Assembly: GCF_002930105.1 (NCBI RefSeq)
Contig: NZ_PJRN01000003.1
Location: forward strand, 248,001 to 312,000
Direction: 5' to 3'
DNA length: 64,000 nucleotides
Source of the DNA: Billgrantia saliphila
Lineage (GTDB): Bacteria > Pseudomonadota > Gammaproteobacteria > Pseudomonadales > Halomonadaceae
Below are positions 57,671-64,000 of this stretch, in pieces; the first letter of the stretch is position 1; the number at the start of each line of letters is the position of its first letter. The notes under the pieces were generated by a model, which was given only the letters and a program-made list of their open reading frames with translations, was not told the DNA's origin and made no database searches. The translations under genes were made by a program, and so were the position numbers.

Positions 57671-59146
57671 TCAGTCCTGGGCTTCCTCCCGCTCGGCCTC
57701 GGTATCGCCCCCTTCCTCGTGCACCTTGACCACGTCGACGATGCGCGAGCGGCTCATCACGATTTTCCAGCGCATCACGAGCGGCTCGCTAATTCCACCC
57801 TGTTCACGGATCACCAGGTTGAGCAAGTGGCGTTTTTCGACCGACTCACGTGCTACCTGGCCATCCTTGAGCCGATATATCTGGTGGCTGCCCTTGTCCA
57901 TCAGTCGGGTCAGCGGCGTCAGGTCGAGTGACAGGGTTTCGCGGGTTTTCTCGTAGCCGCTAAGAAAACGCGTGGGCGACATGCGCGAGCTCGAGCGGTA
58001 GTGCAGCACCACTTCCTCGCGCTGAGCCACGTTGCGCTTGCGCACCCGCTTGATTTGTTCGTCGAGCCTGCCGAAGCGCTTGTAGTCGAACCACTCGAGC
58101 TGACGCCCCACCAGGGCGTTGCTGGTGGCATCGAAGTATTGCCGGCGCCATTTCGGTCGCCCCTTGCGCAGCCAGCGCCACAGAGTGTTGCGCAGGTCGT
58201 CCTTGAACACCTCGCGCATGGCATAGAGCAGCGCCATGGTCAGCACGAATAGCGCGGTGATGTTGCCCAGCGCATCGCGGGCTTCCAACAGGCCCAGCGA
58301 GACGAAGATCATTACCAACCCGGTGGCCAGCCCCTTGACCGCCTTCTGTTCGCCCCCACCCAGCTCCTGGGTAGTCTGTTTCAGCGTCACGGGGTACTCG
58401 ATGAGCCGACGCAACAGACGCATCTTGTTCGACATGCGGGTCGGATCGTGCAACACCCGCTGGGCGTTGTACTCCTCCCGCTCGCGGTGCTCGCTCTCGT
58501 CCTGGCAAATCGCCAGCAGACGCTCGCGAATGGCCCGATAGTCGCGTCCCCGTGGCAAGTGCGCCACCAGCGCCAACAGGCGTTGTTCAGTAAACCACGA
58601 CAGGTAATTGTCGATGTTGGCGTAGTACTTGTGCAGGCTGTCGTCCCCCGGCCGGTTGCGCCGCAGACGACGCAGAATCCCCTGGGCCAGCTCGCACAGT
58701 TCCTCGAGTCGCACATGCAGGTCATTCGCCTGCGCCTCGCCCTCTTCAGCATCGGCGGGTGTGTCGTCCGGTCGGCTCCTTTCATCGGCGCGCCGCCCGG
58801 CCCGCTGCAACTCGCGGGCGGTGTCGAGCAGGGTCTGAGTGGCGCGATCGAGCGCCACCACGTACTGGTAGGCGTAGAGACTCAGGCTCAGCCGGTACTG
58901 CCCGCTGCTCAGCCGGCCACGACTCGCCAGGCGGCTGAGCACCAGCGGCAGATGATGCTTGTCGCTGTAGTAGGTGCGCTTGACGTGGATGGCGCTGTAG
59001 TAGAATTCGCTCTCGGAGATGACGTGATCGTTGAGCCCGAGCTCGCCGGGCACGAACAGGAAGAGCTCCAGCCGATGCGACGTCTCCTCCTGCATGACGC
59101 GAGAGATCTTGAGATGAAAGCTGTCCTTGCGCTCGACGGTGATCAC
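57671..59146 (-). CDS. Unrecognised 491-residue protein with two central membrane spans
   Basis: Starts at a GTG (59144-59146), the only start after an in-frame stop, with AGGAG ten bases upstream. Residues 1-95 look beta-rich, starting MITVERKDSFHLKISRVMQ. A charged helical region follows (about 100-270), then two hydrophobic segments (GLATGLVMIFVSLGLL and ITALFVLTMALLYAM). A basic stretch and a beta-rich C terminus with MRWKIVMSRSRIVDVVKV complete it. The protein-like composition and long frame argue that it is real. I do not recognise a family and assign no function. Confidence 0.75.
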   Translation of the reverse strand: MITVERKDSFHLKISRVMQEETSHRLELFLFVPGELGLNDHVISESEFYYSAIHVKRTYYSDKHHLPLVLSRLASRGRLSSGQYRLSLSLYAYQYVVALDRATQTLLDTARELQRAGRRADERSRPDDTPADAEEGEAQANDLHVRLEELCELAQGILRRLRRNRPGDDSLHKYYANIDNYLSWFTEQRLLALVAHLPRGRDYRAIRERLLAICQDESEHREREEYNAQRVLHDPTRMSNKMRLLRRLIEYPVTLKQTTQELGGGEQKAVKGLATGLVMIFVSLGLLEARDALGNITALFVLTMALLYAMREVFKDDLRNTLWRWLRKGRPKWRRQYFDATSNALVGRQLEWFDYKRFGRLDEQIKRVRKRNVAQREEVVLHYRSSSRMSPTRFLSGYEKTRETLSLDLTPLTRLMDKGSHQIYRLKDGQVARESVEKRHLLNLVIREQGGISEPLVMRWKIVMSRSRIVDVVKVHEEGGDTEAEREEAQD

Positions 59147-59270
59147 GTCGTCGCCGCTCCTGTTCCATGGTCTGCTGGCTCATGCCTTCTATCGATGGTA
59201 CTGCCTAAGCCGGCCCCCGGCCACGCCGCAACAGGCGAGGAGATCGCGTATAACGCTTGCCGCCGAGCGT

Positions 59271-60266
59271 TCAGCCGGTCTGCCGCACGACCAGCTCAAC
59301 GGGCAGGGAGACGTGACGCGGCGGCTTTCCGGCCACGGCGTCACCGAGCAAATTGACGCTCTCGTTGGCGAGCGCGGCGATATCCTGCCGTACCGTCGTC
59401 AGTCGCGCCGCCAGTGTCGGCAGGTCGTCGAATCCGGTGACCGCCACCTGGCCCGGGACATCGATACCGTAATCCTCCAGCGAGGCCAGGCAGCCCAGGG
59501 CCAATTCATCGGTTTCGCATACCAGTGCATCGAAATCCGGCATGACGCCTCCCGCCAGGCCGGCCAGCCGTCGGCTCAGGTGGCGATACGCCGTGAGGGC
59601 GGCATCGTGGCAGTGAGGTACGCTGATTGCCTGAGGCGCCAGGCCGGCCTCGGCCAAGGCGTGCCGATACCCCTCCAGGCGTCGCTGGCCCAGGGGCTGT
59701 TCCAGTTCGTCACCCATGAACACGATCCGCCGACGGCCGCCGGCGATCAAATGACGGGTGGCCAGATAGAGTCCGTGACGATCGTCCGGCGCCACCGAGA
59801 AGCCGTCGCCGGGCTCGCCCACGCGCACGAAAGGCACCTGCCGCTCGCGCAGCAGCGCCGGACGCGTATCGTCGGGAAACTCCCCCAGCAGAATGGCGGC
59901 GCCGGCGCGCTCGGGCAGTGTCGTCGTCTGGTCGTGGGCAAAGAAAATGGGCACCGTGCCCTGGCGGTGGAGCGCCAGGGTCAGGTGTTGGTAGAGCAGA
60001 ATATAGTAGGGACGCAGATCGATATCCTGGCGGCCCAGTGAGATGCCGACCACCGCGGCCTTGCCGCTGATAAGCTGGCGGGCAGCCGCGCTGGGGCGAT
60101 AGTGAATCTCGCGGCTGATCGCCAGGATATGTTCGCGCAGGGCCTCGCTGATGCCCGGCTTGCCGTTGAGTGCCCGGCTGACGGAGGCAATGGACACCTC
60201 CGCACGCCTGGCAATCTCCCGTATGGTCGCCGTCTTGGGCGCTGCTCTGGTCATGTCCTGTCTCAT
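59271..60266 (-). CDS. LacI-family transcriptional regulator
   Basis: 331 residues. The N-terminal helix-turn-helix and hinge helix are TIREIARRAEVSIASVSRALN and REIHYRPSAAARQL. A periplasmic-binding-protein-like effector domain follows, with SVAPDDRHGLYLATRHLIAGG and VPGQVAVTGFDDLPTLAARLTTVRQD near the end. The start at 60266 may be replaced by the ATG four codons later. It lies downstream of the thuA-like/oxidoreductase operon, whose promoter has two LacI-type operators, so it is the probable local regulator. Confidence 0.93.
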   Translation of the reverse strand: MRQDMTRAAPKTATIREIARRAEVSIASVSRALNGKPGISEALREHILAISREIHYRPSAAARQLISGKAAVVGISLGRQDIDLRPYYILLYQHLTLALHRQGTVPIFFAHDQTTTLPERAGAAILLGEFPDDTRPALLRERQVPFVRVGEPGDGFSVAPDDRHGLYLATRHLIAGGRRRIVFMGDELEQPLGQRRLEGYRHALAEAGLAPQAISVPHCHDAALTAYRHLSRRLAGLAGGVMPDFDALVCETDELALGCLASLEDYGIDVPGQVAVTGFDDLPTLAARLTTVRQDIAALANESVNLLGDAVAGKPPRHVSLPVELVVRQTG

Positions 60267-60337
60267 TGTCGGAAGAGCTGCGCCCTCCCCTGTCTGGCCA
60301 GCGATTGTGCCGAAAACCGGCGTTCAGCGCGACAGGG

Positions 60338-60356
60338 GGGCGGGCGAGCCCCGCCC
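60338..60356 (-). other. Stem-loop between oxidoreductase and lacI-type genes
   Basis: GGGCGGG (60338-60344) pairs with CCCGCCC (60350-60356) around a five-base loop. It lies just after the oxidoreductase stop and lacks a T-run. It may reduce read-through into the regulator gene. Confidence 0.45.
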
Positions 60357-60358
60357 GC

Positions 60359-61435
60359 TCAGGCCGGCACCGGCTCCTCGATGCCATCCCCGACAAGACG
60401 CAGGCTGCGGTCCTGTGCATCGGAAACGAAGCAGGCATCCAGCACCCGCTGCAGCGCGACACCGCGGGCAAAGTCGGGCTGATCGTTGCGCCCGGTCCGG
60501 ATGCCGTCGATGAAGCGACGGTAGATGCTGGGCGTATCCGGCGCCTCCACCGAGACCCAGCGGGCGGGATGCACGTCATCGCCGAGGCAGACCCGAACCC
60601 TGTCCCTGGCCTCGTCGAGCTCCACCCGCAGGGCACCGCGATCGCCATGCACGCTGAGACACAGTGAGTTGTGATGACCGGTCGCCCAGCGCGTCGCCTG
60701 GAGCGTGCCCAAGGCGCCCCCCTCGAATTCGACCCGCATCAGCGCGGTATCGTTGACGTCCAGGTCGTAATCGCCGATACGGTTGTCGGGCGCCTTGTCG
60801 AAGCACTTCAGTTGGCAGTTGACGGAAACGATGTCCCCAACCGGGAAACTCGCGAAGTCGACGATGTGCACCCCCACGTCGCCCAGCACGCCCTTGCTGC
60901 CATGCTTCTGCGAAAGCCGCCACAGCCACTTGCTGTCCTGGTCCCAGCGCCCCCAGGCATGGCTCACCAGCCAGCTCTGGCGATAGCTGGCGTCAACGTG
61001 CAGCACCCGGCCAATGGCGCCGGCCGCAATCAAGGTCCGGGCATGCTGTATCGCCGGAGCGTCGCGGTAGCTCAGGTTGACCATGTTGATCACGCCGGCC
61101 CGACGCGCCGCCACCTCCATCTCGCGTGCATCCGTCTCGTTGGTGGCCAGCGGCTTCTCGCAGAGCACATGCTTGCCGGCGGCAATCGCGGCGAGGGTGG
61201 TCGCCTTGTGCTCGCCATCGGGCGTGGCGTTGCTCACCGCCTGGATGTCCTCGCGAGCGAGCATCGCGGACAAGTCGCCATAGGCCGAAGCAATGCCGTG
61301 GCACTCCGCGAAGGCGCGCGCCCTGTCGCCATCCACGTCGCACACCGCCACGACCTCGACATCATCGAGCGCCTGGAAGTGCCGGGCGTGGCCGCTGGCC
61401 ATCTTGCCGGCACCGATGATCGCCAGTCGAATCAC
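60359..61435 (-). CDS. Gfo/Idh/MocA-family oxidoreductase
   Basis: 358 residues from a GTG that overlaps the upstream stop (GTGA). The NAD(P) motif is [19 protein letters not shown] and the family motif is [15 protein letters not shown] with the conserved Glu-Lys-Pro. The C-terminal alpha/beta domain has [13 protein letters not shown], with His in the substrate site. Enzymes of this family oxidise or epimerise sugars and inositols. Its partner is the ThuA-like protein, a pairing common in sugar (trehalose, inositol or ketoglycoside) catabolic loci. Confidence 0.93.
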   Translation of the reverse strand: MIRLAIIGAGKMASGHARHFQALDDVEVVAVCDVDGDRARAFAECHGIASAYGDLSAMLAREDIQAVSNATPDGEHKATTLAAIAAGKHVLCEKPLATNETDAREMEVAARRAGVINMVNLSYRDAPAIQHARTLIAAGAIGRVLHVDASYRQSWLVSHAWGRWDQDSKWLWRLSQKHGSKGVLGDVGVHIVDFASFPVGDIVSVNCQLKCFDKAPDNRIGDYDLDVNDTALMRVEFEGGALGTLQATRWATGHHNSLCLSVHGDRGALRVELDEARDRVRVCLGDDVHPARWVSVEAPDTPSIYRRFIDGIRTGRNDQPDFARGVALQRVLDACFVSDAQDRSLRLVGDGIEEPVPA

Positions 61436-62211
61436 CTGAACCCCTCCTCACCGGGTTTATGGAGACTTTCACCCTTGACTTCCACGGGATCGGGAGCCTG
61501 ATCGGGCGGCACGTTGGGACAACGGTCGATCCAGCGCGAGCCCTCGGGGCGCGCCCACTTGGCGGCGTTGCGCAACACCTGGCGCACCTGGGCATTGTGG
61601 TAGATCGGGTAGGTCTCGTGCCCCGGGCGGAAATAGAAGATCTTGCCGTTGCCACGTCGGTACACAAGCCCGGAACGGAATACCTCACCGCCCTCGAAGG
61701 CACTGATGAAGATCACCTCGTCGGGGTTGGGTACCGCGAAGGGCTCGCCATACATCTCGGTATGCGGCAGCTCGATGTATTCACCGAGCCCCTGCACGAT
61801 GGGATGGCCGGGGTTGACGACCCACAGTCGCTCGCGCTCTCCCGCCTCGCGCCACTTGAGCGAGCAGGTAGTGCCCATCAGGCGCTTGAAGATCTTAGAG
61901 TAATGAGCGGAGTGCAGTACCAACAGCCCCATACCCTGCAGCACCCGAGCCTGGACCCGGTCGACGATCTCGTCGCGCACCTTGCCATGCGCGGCATGCC
62001 CCCACCACACGAGGACGTCAGTACGATCGAGAAGCTCCTCGGTCAGGCCGTGCTCCGGCTCCTGCAGGGTAACCGAGCGAGCCTCGAGCTCCTCGTCCTC
62101 GTTGAGAGCCTCGGCAATGCAGTTGTGCATGCCATCCGGATAGAGGCGCGCCACCACGGCGTTGGTACGCTCGTGCACGTTCTCGCCCCAGACGGTGACC
62201 CGTATCGTCAT
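61432..62211 (-). CDS. ThuA-family protein (trehalose utilisation-like)
   Basis: 259 residues, AAAGGAG before the ATG. The ThuA fold is a glutamine-amidotransferase-like domain; visible segments are [42 protein letters not shown] and [20 protein letters not shown]. No clear Cys nucleophile occupies the nucleophile-elbow position. Related ThuA proteins help oxidise trehalose to 3-keto forms in rhizobia. First gene of a two-gene operon, behind tandem LacI-type operators. Confidence 0.92.
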   Translation of the reverse strand: MTIRVTVWGENVHERTNAVVARLYPDGMHNCIAEALNEDEELEARSVTLQEPEHGLTEELLDRTDVLVWWGHAAHGKVRDEIVDRVQARVLQGMGLLVLHSAHYSKIFKRLMGTTCSLKWREAGERERLWVVNPGHPIVQGLGEYIELPHTEMYGEPFAVPNPDEVIFISAFEGGEVFRSGLVYRRGNGKIFYFRPGHETYPIYHNAQVRQVLRNAAKWARPEGSRWIDRCPNVPPDQAPDPVEVKGESLHKPGEEGFR

Positions 62212-62280
62212 CGTGCAGCTCCTTTTTTCGTTTGCCTTGCGGCGTTGGAAGGTACGCGTCGTAACGCGAATGGCACAAAA

Positions 62281-62292
62281 GTAAACGTTTAC
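62281..62292. promoter_or_regulatory. LacI-type operator O1
   Basis: GTAAACGTTTAC is a perfect 12-bp palindrome with the central CG of LacI/GalR-family sites, 70 bases upstream of the thuA-like ATG. With the second site it forms a pair spaced two helical turns apart. Confidence 0.8.
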
Positions 62293-62301
62293 GTCATCCT
62301 C

Positions 62302-62313
62302 GTAAACGCTTAC
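62302..62313. promoter_or_regulatory. LacI-type operator O2
   Basis: GTAAACGCTTAC differs from O1 at a single base. It begins exactly 21 bases after O1, so both sites lie on the same DNA face. The likely binder is the LacI-family protein encoded at 59271-60266. Confidence 0.75.
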
Positions 62314-62429
62314 TTACTCAATCCTTGGTCTAATCGGTCGGGGTTTTTAATCGCGGGTAAGGGCGATGCTGATACCTCTGCCACCAGCCACAGTAGACGC
62401 GACTGCCGCCCGCCAGCGTTGCAAGCTGG

Positions 62430-64000
62430 TCAGGAGGAATCCGGCGCGCCGCGCCGCGGGCCGATGTCGCCGTGCGGATCGGCGACGCCCACCTCGCCCG
62501 GCGCACGGCCCTTGGCGTCACGCCGCTGGGAGTGGCCCTCCATCGACTCGGCGGTCTCCTGCAGGGGGTCGCCGGGCTGCCCCTCCATGCTGATACTGAG
62601 CCGCGGTACGCCGAGATCGATGTCCTGGGCTTCCATGCGCTGCTTGAGCAGCAGGTTGAAGGCACGCGCCACGTCCCACTGCATCACCGGCGCGGTGCGA
62701 AAGCGCATGCGCAGCACGGCGGCACCCTCGTCGAAGCGGTCGATGCCCTGCATCTCCAGCGGTGACCAGATGTGGTGGCGCATCACCGGGTCCTGGCGCA
62801 GCTCCTGGGCGGTCTCCTGCATCAGGGTGATCGCATCGTCGATCTTCATGGCATGAGGAATGCGGATGCGCATCAGCGCAATGCCGAAGTGGCGCGACAT
62901 GTTGTGGATCGACTGGATGGCGCTGAAGGTGATGATATGCAGGATGCCGTCCAGATCGCGCAGGCGCACGGTGCGAAGGGTAAGGCTCTCGACGGTACCC
63001 ATGTGACCGTTGATCTGCACGAAGTCGTCCACCGCCAGCGAATCCTCGACGAGGATGAAGATGCCGGTGATCAGGTCCTGGACCAGGGTCTGGGCGCCGA
63101 ACCCCACGGCCAGGCCGATGACCCCTGCACCGGCCAGCAGCGGCGTGACGTTCACTCCCAGGTTGGCCAGCCCGACGATGGCGGCAATGATCACGATGGT
63201 GGCGAAGATCACGTTGCGGATCATCGGGGTGATGGTCTGGGCGCGAGCTTGGTTCACACGGCGCCCGCGCGAGCGGGCCGAGGACATTAGGGCGCGCTGG
63301 ATGGCGGTATCGGCAAAAATCCACGCCAGCCAGGCGGCCAGTACCGTGAACCCCAGCGCCAGCAGTGCCTGGCCGATGCGTATCCCGGCCACGCCCTCCC
63401 GGCCCAGGCCGAACAGCGAGCCGCCCCATATCTGCAGCGACAGCTCGGCGAAGACGATCCAGGCCACCATGTGCGAGAGCGCATAGCCGAAGCGCTCCAG
63501 GCGACGACGGTACTCGCTGACCCGGCGCCGCTGGGTGCGCCGCTCATTGTGACGCTGGATCAGCCCGGTGATCACCAGCGCCAGCACCAGCAGCGCGGCC
63601 GAGATGATCGAGCGCGCCAGGGCCGTACCGACATCCCCCACGGTAAGGAAGATCGCCAGCAGCGACCCGATCACCATCAGTAGCGCCGGCACATGCCATA
63701 GCTCGCCGACAATGCGGGCCAGCTCCACGCTGCTGCCGCCATCACGCCGCATCGGCCAGGGGCGGTTGCGGATCATGTGCTTGATGGGACGCTTGAACTT
63801 GACGATGAAGCGTATGCTGAGCAGTGCCGCCAGTATATTGGCCAGTACCGAGCCCAGCGCCGCCAGTTCTACGCCCACGATGACGGTGAGCCGGTCGGAG
63901 TGCAGCGCATCGCCCAAGGCGATCAGGGCGCCGATCACGAAGAGCTTGCGCAACCCACGCTGCTGCAGGATCTGTACCGCCGTGAAACGATGTCCGCGAG
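62430..64000 (-). CDS. MscS-family mechanosensitive channel, N terminus beyond the window
   Basis: At least 523 residues; the frame stays open to the right edge, and the first in-window TTG is not a convincing start. Several membrane spans (visible from about 63950 down to 63200) precede the MscS pore helix and upper beta domain: LLAGAGVIGLAVGFGAQTLVQ and DDFVQINGHMGTVESLTLRTVRL. The C-terminal cytosolic part ends in a Gly/Pro/Asp-rich tail. Such channels release solutes on hypo-osmotic shock. Large MscS paralogues with extra spans, like YbdG, are a possible comparison. Confidence 0.9.
   Translation of the reverse strand, partial: RGHRFTAVQILQQRGLRKLFVIGALIALGDALHSDRLTVIVGVELAALGSVLANILAALLSIRFIVKFKRPIKHMIRNRPWPMRRDGGSSVELARIVGELWHVPALLMVIGSLLAIFLTVGDVGTALARSIISAALLVLALVITGLIQRHNERRTQRRRVSEYRRRLERFGYALSHMVAWIVFAELSLQIWGGSLFGLGREGVAGIRIGQALLALGFTVLAAWLAWIFADTAIQRALMSSARSRGRRVNQARAQTITPMIRNVIFATIVIIAAIVGLANLGVNVTPLLAGAGVIGLAVGFGAQTLVQDLITGIFILVEDSLAVDDFVQINGHMGTVESLTLRTVRLRDLDGILHIITFSAIQSIHNMSRHFGIALMRIRIPHAMKIDDAITLMQETAQELRQDPVMRHHIWSPLEMQGIDRFDEGAAVLRMRFRTAPVMQWDVARAFNLLLKQRMEAQDIDLGVPRLSISMEGQPGDPLQETAESMEGHSQRRDAKGRAPGEVGVADPHGDIGPRRGAPDSS

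Noticed and set aside
59147..59183. ATG at 59181-59183 as start of the unrecognised 491-residue protein
   Set aside because: It is in another frame (37 bases from the GTG), and the protein's own frame has a stop at 59180-59182.

Overview
This 64 kb window comes from a GC-rich gammaproteobacterial chromosome. The gene content fits a halophile of the Halomonadaceae: a TrkH potassium channel, a polyol ABC operon, an ack-pta pair and THI-box controlled thiamine genes. The genus is an inference from gene content; no rRNA, tRNA or marker phylogeny was available. No insertion sequence, integrase, phage gene, CRISPR array, tRNA or rRNA was recognised, so this looks like ordinary, densely packed chromosome. 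One membrane gene runs off the left edge and one MscS-type channel gene runs off the right edge.

Left part (0-26.7 kb). An AcrAB-type RND pump operon (529-4976, minus) lies behind an AcrR-like operator, with no TetR gene beside it. An LpxR-family lipid A deacylase, a fructosamine-kinase-family gene and a stand-alone NIF3/YqfO-domain gene follow. A polyol operon read leftward from 19846 to 8261 holds a SorC-type regulator, binding protein, two permeases, ATPase, HAD phosphatase, sorbitol-type SDR, an orphan P-loop kinase, mannitol/arabitol dehydrogenase, xylulokinase and transaldolase. Together they would import hexitols and pentitols, oxidise them to ketoses, phosphorylate these and feed the pentose-phosphate pathway. 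A plus-strand operon follows (20531-24076): CoA-type Nudix hydrolase, 2OG-Fe(II) oxygenase, PAS histidine kinase and FixJ-type regulator. Next come an L,D-transpeptidase and a cardiolipin synthase.

Middle (27-43.8 kb). A three-gene mini-operon of small metal-linked proteins (27032-28012) ends in a DUF411 gene. TrkH, a DUF488 protein, a possible small RNA with its own terminator, a DUF305 membrane protein, a MOSC protein, an amino-acid racemase, a Rieske protein and a DMT exporter follow. An acyl-CoA degradation cluster (34044-39478) has a dehydrogenase, ligase, 3-hydroxyacyl-CoA dehydrogenase and crotonase but no thiolase. After it lie an MFS carrier, a methyltransferase, a VOC protein, a small membrane protein and an LpxL/HtrB-type acyltransferase.

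Right part (43.8-64 kb). Two separate TPP riboswitches precede tenA and thiC. Each leader can also fold its own Shine-Dalgarno sequence into a short stem. Downstream is a stand-alone DUF1887 (CARF plus nuclease-like) protein whose nuclease lysine appears lost, then a beta-barrel protein, a DMT transporter, ackA-pta, the glycine oxidase gene thiO, a methyltransferase, a class V aminotransferase, a CBS-BON protein and an unrecognised 491-residue protein. A thuA-like/Gfo-Idh-MocA operon has two LacI-type operators spaced exactly 21 bp apart and a LacI-family gene directly downstream. The partial MscS gene ends the window.
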